Assembly (NCBI RefSeq): GCF_021353265.1
Contig: NZ_JAJTWU010000005.1
Coordinates: 62,001 to 126,000 of the forward strand
Origin: Pelomonas cellulosilytica
Lineage (GTDB): Bacteria; Pseudomonadota; Gammaproteobacteria; Burkholderiales; Burkholderiaceae_C
Direction of reading: 5' to 3'
Length of the DNA stretch: 64,000 nt
Shown: in pieces, positions 37,759 through 47,404 of the stretch
Layout: each line of letters opens with the position of its first letter
How positions within the stretch are numbered: the first letter of the stretch is position 1
Position numbers and translations under genes: made by a program
The notes under the pieces: generated by a model
The model's input: only the letters and a program-made list of their open reading frames with translations
Told to the model about the DNA's origin: nothing
Databases searched by the model: none

Positions 37759-37812
37759 GCCTAACGTCCCTGGCAGCCCTACATTAGGCGAGCCTGAAGG
37801 CCCTCGTTAGGC
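37759..37812 (+). repeat. attC-like inverted repeat at the right edge of the island
   Basis: GCCTAAC (37759-37765, fits RYYYAAC) and GTTAGGC (37806-37812, fits GTTRRRY) enclose 40 bp; with one more base each side the arms are 8 bp (GCCTAACG/CGTTAGGC). Order and orientation are those of an integron attC site reading rightwards. It is slightly shorter than usual attC sites and the inner arms are poor, so this is tentative. Confidence 0.4.
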
Positions 37813-37842
37813 TTCGGCGCAGGGGCAACGGGGAGGAAGAAG

Positions 37843-39402
37843 ATGCGACTTTCGAATCTGCGTGTCGGTGCCCGGCTGGGCAGTGCCTTTGGCTTGCTGT
37901 TGTTGCTGATGCTGGGCATGGGGCTGTATGCCCTGCAGAAGGTACAGCAGGTACAGACCAGCGTCGTCGAGCTGTCGGACGACTGGCTGCCCAGCACCCA
38001 ACAGCTTGCCGGCGTGAACGAGTCCTTGAACCAGATGCGGCGGGCCGAGCTGCAGATGATGCTGGGCGGAGATGCCGCAGCCATCAAGGACGAAGGCGAC
38101 CGCATCGCCAAGCAGTGGGCGCTGCTGCCGCCGCTGCTCAAGGCCTACGAGGCCACACTGGCGGCTGGCACGGAGATCCAGGCCTTCCAGCAGCTGACCG
38201 ATGCCATCCACAGGTACAAGGAGACGCAGCCCCCGCTCACGGCGCTGCTCTCCGAGGGCAAGGGCGAAGAGGCGCGCAGCTGGCTGCGCGGCGAGTCGCG
38301 CAAGGCCTTCCGTGCCACGACGGAGGCCCTGGCCAAGCTCACCGAGATCAACACCCAGGGCGCCAGCGCCGCAGAAGCCCGCAGCAGCGCCAGCTACACC
38401 GCTGTGCGGCTGGGACTGTGGCTGATGATGGGTCTGGCCCTGCTGCTGGGCGGCTTGATCGCCTGGCTGATGACCCAATCCATCACTGTCCCGCTGCGGG
38501 CCGCTGCCCGCACGGCCGATCTGGTGGCCAATGGCGACCTGAGTGAGCGCATGGAGGTGAAGCGCCAAGACGAGTTTGGTGACCTGCAGCGCGCGCTGCA
38601 GCGCATGCAGGCTGGCCTCAACACCGCCGTGCGTGCGGTGCGCGAAGGCGCTGACGCCGTGGCCACTGCGGCCAGCGAAGTCTCCAGCGGCGGGCACGAC
38701 CTCTCGGCCCGCACTGAGGAGGCCGCGGCCAGCATCGAGCAGACGTCGGCGGCGATGCAACAGGTGGCCGAGGTCGTGCGGCAAAGCGCCGCGTCGGCCG
38801 CCCAGGCCCGCCAACTCTCCGAGGCCGCCGCCCAAGTGGCCTGCCAGGGCGGCGAGGTGGTGGCGCGGGTGGTAAGCACGATGGAGGGCATCCAGGGCAG
38901 CTCGCGCAAGATCGCCGACATCATCGGCGTCATCGATGGCATCGCATTCCAGACCAACATCCTCGCGCTCAACGCGGCGGTAGAGGCTGCCCGCGCCGGT
39001 GAACAGGGCCGCGGCTTCGCAGTGGTTGCCAGCGAGGTGCGCACGCTGGCACAACGCTCGGCGCAGGCCGCACGCGAGATCAAGACACTGATCGCCAACT
39101 CCGTGGAGCAGGTAGAAGCCGGTGGACGCCTTGTTACCGAAGCCGGCGGCACGATGGAACGCGTGGTGCAGTCCGTCTACGAGGTGCGCGACCTCATCGG
39201 CCACATCGCCGGCGCCATCCACTCCCAGAGCGACAGCGTGGGCGAGGTCAACACCGCCATCGTGCAACTCGACGGCATGACCCAGCAGAACGCGGCGCTG
39301 GTGGAAGAAAGCGCTGCGGCGGCGGAGTCACTGAAGCAGCAGGCCGGTTCGCTGCAAGCGGCGGTGGCGCATTTCAGGTTGCACGCAGTCGCTGCAAGCT
39401 AG
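37843..39402 (+). CDS. Methyl-accepting chemotaxis protein
   Basis: 519 residues with GGGGAGGAAGA before ATG 37843. Membrane span 1 at about 11-31, a four-helix-bundle periplasmic sensor (about 32-187), span 2 ([20 protein letters not shown]), HAMP ([20 protein letters not shown]) and the signalling helical hairpin with [40 protein letters not shown]. It ends without a CheR-binding pentapeptide. It is a Tsr/Tar-type transducer controlling CheA. It follows the attC-like site directly and probably marks the return to core chromosome. Confidence 0.95.
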   Translation: MRLSNLRVGARLGSAFGLLLLLMLGMGLYALQKVQQVQTSVVELSDDWLPSTQQLAGVNESLNQMRRAELQMMLGGDAAAIKDEGDRIAKQWALLPPLLKAYEATLAAGTEIQAFQQLTDAIHRYKETQPPLTALLSEGKGEEARSWLRGESRKAFRATTEALAKLTEINTQGASAAEARSSASYTAVRLGLWLMMGLALLLGGLIAWLMTQSITVPLRAAARTADLVANGDLSERMEVKRQDEFGDLQRALQRMQAGLNTAVRAVREGADAVATAASEVSSGGHDLSARTEEAAASIEQTSAAMQQVAEVVRQSAASAAQARQLSEAAAQVACQGGEVVARVVSTMEGIQGSSRKIADIIGVIDGIAFQTNILALNAAVEAARAGEQGRGFAVVASEVRTLAQRSAQAAREIKTLIANSVEQVEAGGRLVTEAGGTMERVVQSVYEVRDLIGHIAGAIHSQSDSVGEVNTAIVQLDGMTQQNAALVEESAAAAESLKQQAGSLQAAVAHFRLHAVAAS

Positions 39403-39490
39403 TCACGCCTCCTCCCGGTCGAGCTTCAGTATCGGCACAGCGGAGGCACACGCTGAGTTCACGGCTTCTCAACTTGAAGCCCCAGGGCCA

Positions 39491-40870
39491 TCAGCCTGGC
39501 GGCTCAGCAGCCGCCCTGCTCCTTTGCGCCAGCAGCCGCTTGCGCACCGCATGGATGTTGTTGCGCAACGCGTAGAGCTCCTCTGCATACGACAACGGCA
39601 CCGCAATCCGGTGCGTGACACGGTCCAGTTCGTCGAGTTCGTCAAGCAACGCGTCGCGCTCGCCGCTGCCCGCCTCCAGCTTGGCCTCGACCTCCCGCAG
39701 CCGCGCATACCAGCGGAACACGCGCGAGCGCACGCGGAAGGTGTAGAGAGGCGGAACCACGCGTGACAGCGGCAGCATCAGCACGAGCAGGCCGCCGACC
39801 ACCAGCCACATGCGTTCCAGCAAATTGCCGGCCCAGAACGGCAGGTAGCGAGCCCAGGCCGGTGGCGTGCCGTTGATGGCGCGGTCGCCTTCGGCGCTGA
39901 CGGGCAGCTCGCTGGTGCGTGTGTTGGGGAAATCGCGCACACCGTTGAACCAGCCCGCCTCGCTGTGCTGGCCCAAGGCCGCCTGCGCGAACAGCTGGCG
40001 CAACGCCGGGTGCGTCTGCTCGCGCGCGAGCAGCGCGGTGGTGGTAGCCAGCAGCGGCACGTCCTGACGGGGCAGATCGGCCGCCAGGTCCACCACGCCG
40101 CGCGGCAGCCGCACGGTGGACAAGAAAGGCAGGTGTCGCGAATAGGCCTCGTTCTGCTCGAAGGCCATAAGCGCAATTGCCGGGTCGCGCAGCAGCGCGC
40201 GGATTAGGCCGGCCTGCGGCGCAGAGATCAGCACGGCGGCATCCAGCCGGCCCTCGCGCAGGGCGGCGCCGGCGGCGTCTGGCGCGAGGTTGGACAGCCG
40301 CAGGTCAGCGGGCTTGAGTTGGTTGAGCGCAAGCAGCTTGTCGACGATCTGCGGCACACCGCTGCCGTCCTGATCGACATTCACTCGCAGGCCGCGCAAC
40401 TGGGCTAGGCGCTGCAATTCACCACCGGGCTGGCGGCGCGCGATGGCGAGGTCCCGGCGATAGAAGACCCAGAGGGGTTCGTAGAACAAGCTGCCCAGCG
40501 AGACGATGCCCGCCTCGGTGTCGGCCGCTGGGTCGGCCATGCCGCCGCGGACGAAGCCGACGTCGGCATCTCCCGCGCGCAACAGCGCTAGGTCGTCCTG
40601 CGCGCCTTCGGTGGCGATCAGCTCCACCTCGATGCGCTCATGTGCCAGCGCCTTCACATAGCCCTCGCCAAAGGCCGCGTAGGCACTCCCGGTGGGACCG
40701 GTGGCCAGCCGCACGCGACGCGGCGGCTGCGGGTCTAGCCACCAGTAGGCCGCCACAACCAGGCCACCGCCAAGCAGCAGCAAGGGGCCTATCGAGACCA
40801 TCATGTCGCGCAGCGTCTGAAGCAGCAGGCGCAGGCTTCGTGTTGCATGCCACTGCGGGATCGGTGTCAT
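39491..40870 (-). CDS. TAXI-family TRAP-type substrate-binding protein, membrane-anchored
   Basis: 459 residues from ATG 40870. N-terminal span (MVSIGPLLLLGGGLVVAAYW), then the TAXI binding-protein start VRLATGPTGSAYAAFGEGYV, LIATEGAQDDLALLRAGDAD, FFYEPLWVFYRR-like segment (LGSLFYEPLWVFYRRDL), and a second span near 365-390 (MWLVVGGLLVLMLPLSRVVP) followed by a cytoplasmic coiled coil (LREVEAKLEAGSGERDALLD). Such two-span TAXI proteins are usually not linked to TRAP permease genes, and none is here. Ligand unknown; sensing or import of small acids is possible. Confidence 0.85.
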   Translation of the reverse strand: MTPIPQWHATRSLRLLLQTLRDMMVSIGPLLLLGGGLVVAAYWWLDPQPPRRVRLATGPTGSAYAAFGEGYVKALAHERIEVELIATEGAQDDLALLRAGDADVGFVRGGMADPAADTEAGIVSLGSLFYEPLWVFYRRDLAIARRQPGGELQRLAQLRGLRVNVDQDGSGVPQIVDKLLALNQLKPADLRLSNLAPDAAGAALREGRLDAAVLISAPQAGLIRALLRDPAIALMAFEQNEAYSRHLPFLSTVRLPRGVVDLAADLPRQDVPLLATTTALLAREQTHPALRQLFAQAALGQHSEAGWFNGVRDFPNTRTSELPVSAEGDRAINGTPPAWARYLPFWAGNLLERMWLVVGGLLVLMLPLSRVVPPLYTFRVRSRVFRWYARLREVEAKLEAGSGERDALLDELDELDRVTHRIAVPLSYAEELYALRNNIHAVRKRLLAQRSRAAAEPPG

Positions 40871-41357
40871 GGCTTGCCCATGGACAGAAACGTGAACGTG
40901 ACGCCGCAGCATCGCATGGGAGAAACCTCGCGGATCGAACCCGCGCATCGTATGCGCGGCGTTCGGGCGGGCTGTGACGCTTTGCCGCCTGCGACGTGGC
41001 CTGCTAACGCTTGCACGACAAACGCGCCCTGAAGCAAACCGCCCAACTCGGCGGCACCTCTCACCGGCACCGCCCTACTCCGATGGAGCCCACTCGCCGG
41101 CCAATGCCCGCCACCTCGTCTGCGATGACGCCGTCAGGCGCTTTCAGTCGGCACCAGAGGCCATGCGCGTCTCTCGATCTCGGTCGATGTTGACGAGCCG
41201 CGAGGAGGCCGCTGCGGCGCCTGCCGCGTGCCACGCCCGCCTGATGGGGGCTGGGCCTTGGCAAACCTCTTCAATTGCCCACGGCAATCGCTGACAGGGA
41301 CACCCACCGTGCCCCTTTGGTTTCGTCTTTGACGCTTTTCTGAGAGTCCTCCCCACC
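40871..41357. other. No supported gene
   Basis: About 490 bp upstream of the TAXI gene and the degraded region. Frames are short or Arg-rich. Probably promoter of the TAXI gene at the left and decayed DNA on the right. Confidence 0.4.
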
Positions 41358-42040
41358 ATGGTCGCAGCGCAGCAAGCCCCACAGGCGTCTCAGAACGTCA
41401 CTGAATCCAGCACCGCTGATGCAAGGCAGCAGTCGCTCGCCGAATCGGTGCCAGGCCAGGACGACGGTGGCGCTGTGCCGCCTGCCGCGCCGCAAGCCGG
41501 TGAGGCCGCAGGTCCGGTGGCCGCCACCGAGGTCGCGCCGCGTGGTGGGCAAAGTGCGCGAGGGCGGCGCCACGGCACGCGTGCTGCGAGACGGGTCGAT
41601 GGTGGCGCTGCGTCCCGGCGACCTGCTGTTGCGGGGTGACATCGTGGAAGCGGCGAGGCCGGTCCGCTGAAGCTGGACCTGCAGCGCGCAGGCGCGCAGA
41701 ACGGCGCGGAACGCACGTGACCTGGAACCAGCTCATCAACGGCCGCGAGCGCGAGGAACTGCTGGAGGGCGCTGCAGCGATCTCCTACGACGTGATGCAA
41801 AGCCGCAAGCGCCTGCGCGACGCGGCCCGCGAGACCGTCGTATTCGTGCTGGATGCTGAGGTCGAGTACTACGGCGCGCTATCCAACCGAGTCAACGCCA
41901 TGCACGACTCCGTGCTGGCCGCGATGGGCGCGCTGACGCAGGCCACGCTGGGGCTGGAGAACGGCAGCTTCGCGCTGCCGCTCAAGCCCTTCAATCCGGA
42001 TACGGCAGCGGTTCTGCGCTGCCCTGAAGGGTTAAGAACT
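41358..42040 (+). pseudogene. Degenerate region: adhesin-like N-terminus fused to an unrelated helical fragment
   Basis: From ATG 41358 a frame reads MVAAQQAPQASQNVTESSTA, DARQQSLAESVPGQDD. A second frame has VVGKVREGGATARVLRDGSM, VALRPGDLLLRGDIV, which resembles the N-terminal retention module of giant RTX-type adhesins. A third frame (41,726-42,030) has TWNQLINGREREELLEGAAA, SRKRLRDAARETVVFVLDAE, VEYYGALSNRVNAMHDSVLA, helical and TolC-like or phage-like. No single frame joins them. I read this as the remains of a deleted adhesin/secretion locus; confidence in the details is low. Confidence 0.45.
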
Positions 42041-42060
42041 CCGAGTGGCGAGAAGTTCAG

Positions 42061-43029
42061 TCAGCGCGCTACTTCCCTGGTCAGCAGCCCACGCTGCCGC
42101 AGCCACTCTTCCGCCCGCCGCGGCCAGGCGGATGCGGTGCCGAGCCCTTCGCTCATGCCGATACCATGGCCGCCCTGCTCGAACACATACAGCTCGGCCG
42201 GCACGCCAGCGCGGGTGAGGGCGTCGAAGTACATCAGGCTGTTCTGCACCGGCACGGCCTTGTCGCCTTGGGTGTGCAGCAGCAGCGTGGGCGGCGTGGC
42301 GGCGGTCACCTGCTGCTCGACGGACATCTGGGCCAGCAGCGCCGTGGTCGGCCCATCGCCCAGCAACGCGCGGCGTGAGCCGGCGTGGGCGGCGGGGTCG
42401 CGCATCGTGATGACGGGATAGACCAGCAACGCGAAGTCGGGCCGCGCGCTCACCGTGTCCAGCGCGGCACCGGTGCGGCCGTCGGCATGGTCGTACAGCG
42501 TGCTGGCGCTGGCAGCGAGGTGGCCGCCGGCGGAGCTGCCGATGACGCCGATACGGTCGGGCTTCACGCCGAATTCGGCGGCACGCGAGCGCACGAGGCG
42601 GATGGCGCGCAGCACGTCCTGCAGCGGCGCCGGGTGGCCCCAGTCCTCCAGCCGGCTTTTCAGGATGAAGGTGGTGATGCCCAGCGTGCTGAGCCAGTTG
42701 GCGTACTGGGTGCCCTCGCGGGCCATGGACAGGAAGGTGTAGCCGCCGCCGGGGCACACGATGACGGCGGTGCCGTTGGCGCGGTCCACGGCGGGCGGCA
42801 CGACGGTGAGCGTTGGTTGCGACACGCGCGTGATGCGGCCACCGTCGTCTCGCTCGGCGCCGATGTCGAAGCGCGCGGCAGGGGCGTCGGCGCGGCCGGC
42901 GGGCGGCACGCCTTCGGGCCACAGCGGCAGCACGGCGGGCGCAAGAAGGTGAGGCGCCGCGGCGGGCGCGGCGACTGGCAGCAGGCCGGCTAGGGGCAGC
43001 AGGGTCATGAGGCGGCGGGTGGAGTTCAT
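42061..43029 (-). CDS. Exported alpha/beta hydrolase (esterase/acetylxylan-esterase-like)
   Basis: 322 residues with a signal peptide ([20 protein letters not shown]). Oxyanion motif CPGGGYTFLSM, nucleophile elbow GVIGSSAGGHLAAS, catalytic Asp in HTQGDKAVPVQNSLMYFDAL and His in FEQGGHGIGM complete the triad. The group is the BD-FAE/endo-xylanase-like esterases active on acylated sugars or plant esters. Downstream is the degenerate region; upstream on the same strand lies a ThuA-like gene, suggesting a role in carbohydrate use. Confidence 0.9.
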   Translation of the reverse strand: MNSTRRLMTLLPLAGLLPVAAPAAAPHLLAPAVLPLWPEGVPPAGRADAPAARFDIGAERDDGGRITRVSQPTLTVVPPAVDRANGTAVIVCPGGGYTFLSMAREGTQYANWLSTLGITTFILKSRLEDWGHPAPLQDVLRAIRLVRSRAAEFGVKPDRIGVIGSSAGGHLAASASTLYDHADGRTGAALDTVSARPDFALLVYPVITMRDPAAHAGSRRALLGDGPTTALLAQMSVEQQVTAATPPTLLLHTQGDKAVPVQNSLMYFDALTRAGVPAELYVFEQGGHGIGMSEGLGTASAWPRRAEEWLRQRGLLTREVAR

Positions 43030-43115
43030 GACGGCGCAGTGTGCCGGTGCGCGGGCGTCACGGGTGGGAGCGGCGGCATCCGCTCAGCAGGTTGACGGGC
43101 GATCGTGCGGCAGCG

Positions 43116-43892
43116 TCAGCGCGGAGGCTGGCCCAGGCCCTTGGCGGCCCACCAGAGCCCGCCCCATAGGTGGTCCAGGTAGCGGCCGTCGCGGTACATC
43201 TCGACGTTGTGGCCCAGCGCCGTGACGAACACGCGGCCCTGCTCGTACGAGTGCCACCAGCTCACCGGGTGGTCGCCGCCCATGCCCTTGGCGACCTGCC
43301 CGGGCCAGATCTTCGTCGGGTCATAACTACGCTCGTCAACGGACAGGATGGGGTGGATGGTCACACCGTACGGGTTGCTGAACTCGTACCACTCGTCGCT
43401 CCACAACCAGCGGTCCGGCAGGCCGAAGGTGGCGGGGTGGGTGGCGTCGGCCTTGGTGACGACGGCCGTCTGCAGCATCGGGTGGATGACGAAGTTGCGG
43501 CCGACGAGCTTCTCGTACCAGGGCCACTGGCCCGGCTTGGCGACGATGATGGCGCGGTGCACGACGACGGCGTTGCCGCCGGCCTTCATGTAGCGCTCCA
43601 GGCCCGCGCGCTGGGCCTCGTTGAACTCCTCGCCCGAGCTGTTCAGCAGCACGACGGCGGCGTACTTGCTCAGGTCGGCCTCGAAGGCGGCTGGCTGGGC
43701 CGTCCACGTCAGCTCGAACGCGTGCAGCCTGGCCAGCTTCTCGAAGCTGTCCCGCGCGACGGGGATGTACTCGTAGTGGTACTTCGTGGGCATGGCCAGC
43801 ACGAGCACGGCGAACTGCGTGTCGGCGGCGAGCGCCGGCGTGCTGGCGATGGCGGCGGCCACGGCGAGGGCCTGGAGGGGTTGGGCATTCAT
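43116..43892 (-). CDS. ThuA-like domain protein, exported
   Basis: 258 residues with signal peptide LQALAVAAAIASTPALA. The ThuA-like glutamine-amidotransferase fold is readable: AVLVLAMPTKYHYEYIPVAR, FEADLSKYAAVVLLNSSGEE, RYMKAGGNAVVVHRAIIVAK, then DHPVSWWHSYEQGRVFVTAL, GHNVEMYRDGRYLDHLWGGL. Such proteins occur in sugar-utilisation loci; the biochemical role is uncertain. The start overlaps the stop of the upstream hydrolase (ATGA), so the two are co-translated. Confidence 0.88.
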   Translation of the reverse strand: MNAQPLQALAVAAAIASTPALAADTQFAVLVLAMPTKYHYEYIPVARDSFEKLARLHAFELTWTAQPAAFEADLSKYAAVVLLNSSGEEFNEAQRAGLERYMKAGGNAVVVHRAIIVAKPGQWPWYEKLVGRNFVIHPMLQTAVVTKADATHPATFGLPDRWLWSDEWYEFSNPYGVTIHPILSVDERSYDPTKIWPGQVAKGMGGDHPVSWWHSYEQGRVFVTALGHNVEMYRDGRYLDHLWGGLWWAAKGLGQPPR

Positions 43893-44749
43893 CGTGTGGC
43901 CGATTCTTCCAGCAACCAGCCGCCCAGGGTTTGCATGGCCGCCGGCGTCCGCGCGAGACTGCGGTGGTTGGTGCCGGCGAGCTGGTGCACGGTGACGGCG
44001 GAGCCGGCGCGGCGCAGCGCCTCGGCCACTGCGTAGGACTGCGCGTGCGGCACCTGGCGGTCGCGCTCGGCCAGCAGCACCAGCACGCGGCAACGCAGCG
44101 AGCGGGCGGCGCTCAGTGAGTCCAGCGGCGAACGCAGCAGAGGCGTCAACGGCGCCAACACGGGGCTGAGGGCCAGTACGGCGCGCAGGCTCTGGAACGG
44201 CGAAATCAACGTGACGCCGGCGGGCCCGACGCCCGCGGCGACGCGGCGCGCGGCCAGCTGCATCGCCACGCCGGTGCCGATGCTGCGGCCGGCCAGGTGC
44301 AGCGCGCCGGGCGGCAGGCCCAGGCGGGCGAGGCCCCAGGCCGCGGCGGCCTCGGCATCGGCCACGCAGGCGGCCTCGCCGGGCCAGCCGCTGCTCGCGC
44401 CCAGGCCCCGGTAGTTGAAGGCCAGCAGCGCGCAGTCGTCGGGCAGCCAGCCGGCGAGGTCCGGCGTCCACGCGACATGCTCGTTGCGCCCGCCGAACCA
44501 CAGCAGCAGACGGCGCGGCGGCCGGTCCACCGACAGTGTGAGCCAGCCCTGCAGGCTCACGCCACCTGGGCGGCGCAGCCATACGGCCTCGGTGCGGCGG
44601 TGCGCGGCGGCAGGGCCCGGGTCGGTGCGGCGGATGCGCCAGGTGCGGCCGAACAGCAGCCGGCCCTGCATCAGCACCGTCGCGGCCAGCAGCAGCGCCG
44701 CGGCGAGCAGGGCCCAGGCCCACGGGGGGAGGTCGGCAAACAGGGGCAT
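43889..44749 (-). CDS. Membrane-anchored alpha/beta hydrolase
   Basis: 286 residues. N-terminal span (WALLAAALLLAATVLMQGRL), then a serine-hydrolase domain: LLLWFGGRNEHVAWTP, LLAFNYRGLGASSGWPGEAA, nucleophile elbow LAGRSIGTGVAMQLA, Asp in VLLAERDRQVPHAQSYAVAE and His in GTNHRSLARTP. It resembles the BEM46/YfhR group of membrane hydrolases of unknown substrate. It is upstream of and overlaps the ThuA-like gene. Confidence 0.88.
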   Translation of the reverse strand: MPLFADLPPWAWALLAAALLLAATVLMQGRLLFGRTWRIRRTDPGPAAAHRRTEAVWLRRPGGVSLQGWLTLSVDRPPRRLLLWFGGRNEHVAWTPDLAGWLPDDCALLAFNYRGLGASSGWPGEAACVADAEAAAAWGLARLGLPPGALHLAGRSIGTGVAMQLAARRVAAGVGPAGVTLISPFQSLRAVLALSPVLAPLTPLLRSPLDSLSAARSLRCRVLVLLAERDRQVPHAQSYAVAEALRRAGSAVTVHQLAGTNHRSLARTPAAMQTLGGWLLEESATR

Positions 44750-44870
44750 CGTCGCGGCAGGCAGGCAAAACCGGGGAGGCTAGGGCCTGGGCATGACAAC
44801 GCCGTGAGCCCCGCGCCTCCCTAGCTTGTCCGTCAGCGCGGCCGTGGCGCCGGGGTAAGGTCCGCGCGCA

Positions 44871-45428
44871 ATGCCCGATCTCGATCTTTTATCGCTGCCC
44901 GCCGAGCTCCAGGCAGCGCTGGAGCGCGCGTGGCCGGGCTGCCCGGAGGCCCAACGACGCGCGCTGCTGGCGCCGGCGCAGCTGGGCTGGCCGCCCGTGT
45001 GGCCACACGGTCTGTGGGCGTGGCGACGCACCGGCCACTGGTGGCGGCCGTTTGCGGCGCGGGCCGAGCGTGAGCGCGCCGAAGCCTTCTTCGGCGCCCA
45101 CCTGGGCGACGCGCGCGGAGAACGGTGGGACGGCGTGCCGACCTACGCGGAGCGACTGTTTGACCCGAACCAGCCGTTCTTCGACACACCCTGGACGCAC
45201 GCTGACCGGCTGTTGCGGAGCCCGGCGCCTGAGGCGTTCAGCGATGCGGATTTCTGGTTCATCACGCAGTTGCTCCACGGCGGCGACTTGCACTGGGCCA
45301 CGGTCACCGCCCAGGACTGGGCCCGCGGGCTGGCGGCAGACCGCGCCCTGCGCGGCGGGCGCCGCGGCCGCTGGCTGCACGATGCGCAATGGCGGCTGCA
45401 CATGTCGGCCACGGGAGCCTTCACCTGA
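44871..45428 (+). CDS. Hypothetical protein, 185 aa
   Basis: From ATG 44871: MPDLDLLSLPAELQAALERA, WPGCPEAQRRALLAPAQLGW and a Trp/His-rich middle (LWAWRRTGHWWRPFAARAER, LLHGGDLHWATVTAQDWARG). No signal peptide or membrane span. It converges with the EamA transporter gene five bases later. I do not recognise the family. Confidence 0.75.
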   Translation: MPDLDLLSLPAELQAALERAWPGCPEAQRRALLAPAQLGWPPVWPHGLWAWRRTGHWWRPFAARAERERAEAFFGAHLGDARGERWDGVPTYAERLFDPNQPFFDTPWTHADRLLRSPAPEAFSDADFWFITQLLHGGDLHWATVTAQDWARGLAADRALRGGRRGRWLHDAQWRLHMSATGAFT

Positions 45429-45433
45429 CGCGT

Positions 45434-46384
45434 TCAGGCCGTGCAGCGCCGTGACGTGGCGGGCCGCGGTGCGGCGACGGACCGCGACTTCGGCGTCCAC
45501 ACCGTCAACGCCAGGCCCAGGCCCACGAGGGCGGCGCCAGCGATCTCACTGGCCTGCGGCGCATGGCCCATCACCGCGCGCACGGCAATGACCGACACCG
45601 GCACCATGTTCAGGAACAGCGTGCCCATCGGTGCGCCCAGCCGCTTGACGCCGGCGTTGAAGGCCAGCGCCGCGGCCACGGTGGGCAGAAGCGCGATGTA
45701 GACCAGACTGGGCGCCAGGCCTGCCAGCACCTCGGGCGTCGGCGCGTCCACCCAGCCGGCGGCCGTGGCCAGGCCCGTGCCCAACGCCAGCCAGGGCAGC
45801 GCGGCGACCGCCGTCAGTGCGGTGTACTCCAGCGGGCTGTGGTCAGGCACCTTGGCTGCGCCGCGCGTGTAGAACACCCAGCCCAGCGTGCCGGCCAGCG
45901 TCAGCGCATCGCCGAGCAGCACGTGGGCGTTCAGCTCGCCGCCATGGCCCAGCGGGTGCGCCACCGTGGCCACGCCGGCCAACGCCAGCGCGGCGCCCAG
46001 CAGCGCGCGCAGCGGCGGCTTGTGGCCGTCCAGCGCCCAGCGCAGGCCCAGCGTCGTGAACGGCATCGTGGCCATCAGCACCGATCCATGCGACGGCAGC
46101 GACAGCTTCAGCCCGTGGAACACAAGCAGGCTGAACAGTCCATAGCCCGCCAGGCCCACCAGCGTGTGGCGAAACGCATGGCGGCGCAGCTTGAGCCAGG
46201 GCGCGTCACCGAACCGCTGCACCAGCGCCGCAAGCACGGCGGTCGCCAGCGTGTAGCGCACGAGCGTGAACCATGCCGGGTCCAGCTGGGCGGTGATGGG
46301 TTTGCCGATGAGGAAGAGGCTGCCCCAGGCCGTCGTGGCGAAAAGCAGCGCCGCGATGGCGGCGGGGCGGGTGGTGGTGGTCAT
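45434..46384 (-). CDS. EamA-family transporter (DMT superfamily, drug/metabolite exporter)
   Basis: 316 residues from ATG 46384 with ten predicted membrane helices in two EamA repeats: AALLFATTAWGSLFLIGKPI, LVRYTLATAVLAALVQRFGD, LVGLAGYGLFSLLVFHGLKL, and later LLGDALTLAGTLGWVFYTRG, GAPMGTLFLNMVPVSVIAVR. It likely exports amino acids or other metabolites. The divergent LysR gene, 132 bp away, is its probable regulator. Confidence 0.92.
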   Translation of the reverse strand: MTTTTRPAAIAALLFATTAWGSLFLIGKPITAQLDPAWFTLVRYTLATAVLAALVQRFGDAPWLKLRRHAFRHTLVGLAGYGLFSLLVFHGLKLSLPSHGSVLMATMPFTTLGLRWALDGHKPPLRALLGAALALAGVATVAHPLGHGGELNAHVLLGDALTLAGTLGWVFYTRGAAKVPDHSPLEYTALTAVAALPWLALGTGLATAAGWVDAPTPEVLAGLAPSLVYIALLPTVAAALAFNAGVKRLGAPMGTLFLNMVPVSVIAVRAVMGHAPQASEIAGAALVGLGLALTVWTPKSRSVAAPRPATSRRCTA

Positions 46385-46516
46385 GCAGGGCTCCCGATGG
46401 ATTCCGATGCCAGTCACTGTCGTGGGCACCCGCCGCCCGGTCCATTCGTTTCCACGGACCGCCCCGTTCGGAAAATCCGCACCCGGCCGCCGCGCGTGCT
46501 GCGCAGAATGCCGGCC

Positions 46517-47398
46517 ATGGAGATCTACCAGCTCAAGACCTTTGTCGCCGTGGCCACCGAGGGCAACCTCACCCGCGCCGCCGAGCGCGTGTTCACGAGC
46601 CCGCCGGCCGTCAGCGCGCAGCTCAAAGCGCTGGAGGACGAGTTCGGCGTGCGGTTGTTCGACCGCAGCGCCCGCGGCATGACGCTCACGCCGGCCGGTG
46701 AGCGGTTGCTGGCCGAGGCGCGGCGCACGCTATCCGCGGCCCAGGCCATGCAGGCAGCGGCCGCGCAGATCCGCGGCGAGGCGCGCGGCCAGGTGCGCAT
46801 GGCCACCGTCAGCGATGCGGTGGCGCTGCGGCTGGGCGAGGTGTTCGTGCACCTGGCCGAGCACCACCCCGGTGTGCAGCTGCAGTTGCAGCAGCAGGTG
46901 TCGCTGCGGGCGATCGCCGCCGTGCGCCGCGGCGAGCTGGACTGCGCCTGCGTGCTGCATGAGCACGAGGCCATCGACGGCCTGGAGCTGCGGCGGCTGC
47001 AGGCCGCCGAGATCGTGCCCGTCGTGCCGCGGCGCCTGCTGCTGAACGGAGGCTTACCGGCCGACCTGGCGGGCCTGGCCGCGCTGCCCTGGGTCACCAC
47101 GCCGCCGGACTGCGGACTACGGGCCCACCAGGAACGGCTCTTCGCCCAGGCCGGCATGCCGCTGGACGTGGGGCTGACGGCGGACACCGAAGTGGCCGTG
47201 CGCGGCATGGTGGCCGCCGGCATGGGCGCCGGCATGATGCGGCGCGACCAGGCGGCGCTGCTGGAGGACGCCGGCCAGGCGCGCGTGTGGCCGGGATGGT
47301 CGGCGCCGACCTGGTTCTGCTGGATCAGCAGCCCGCAGGCGCTGACCCAGCCCGCCGTGGCCGCCGTGCGCGACGCAGTCGCGCAGACGTGGGTCTGA
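46517..47398 (+). CDS. LysR-family transcriptional regulator
   Basis: 293 residues from ATG 46517 (46508 also possible). Helix-turn-helix: MEIYQLKTFVAVATEGNLTR, AAERVFTSPPAVSAQLKALE, DEFGVRLFDRSARGMTLTPA. The effector domain begins near residue 90 (GQVRMATVSDAVALRLGEVF) and has the type II periplasmic-binding fold. Divergent to the EamA exporter gene, which it likely controls. Canonical LTTR pair layout. Confidence 0.93.
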   Translation: MEIYQLKTFVAVATEGNLTRAAERVFTSPPAVSAQLKALEDEFGVRLFDRSARGMTLTPAGERLLAEARRTLSAAQAMQAAAAQIRGEARGQVRMATVSDAVALRLGEVFVHLAEHHPGVQLQLQQQVSLRAIAAVRRGELDCACVLHEHEAIDGLELRRLQAAEIVPVVPRRLLLNGGLPADLAGLAALPWVTTPPDCGLRAHQERLFAQAGMPLDVGLTADTEVAVRGMVAAGMGAGMMRRDQAALLEDAGQARVWPGWSAPTWFCWISSPQALTQPAVAAVRDAVAQTWV

Positions 47399-47404
47399 AC
47401 GGGG

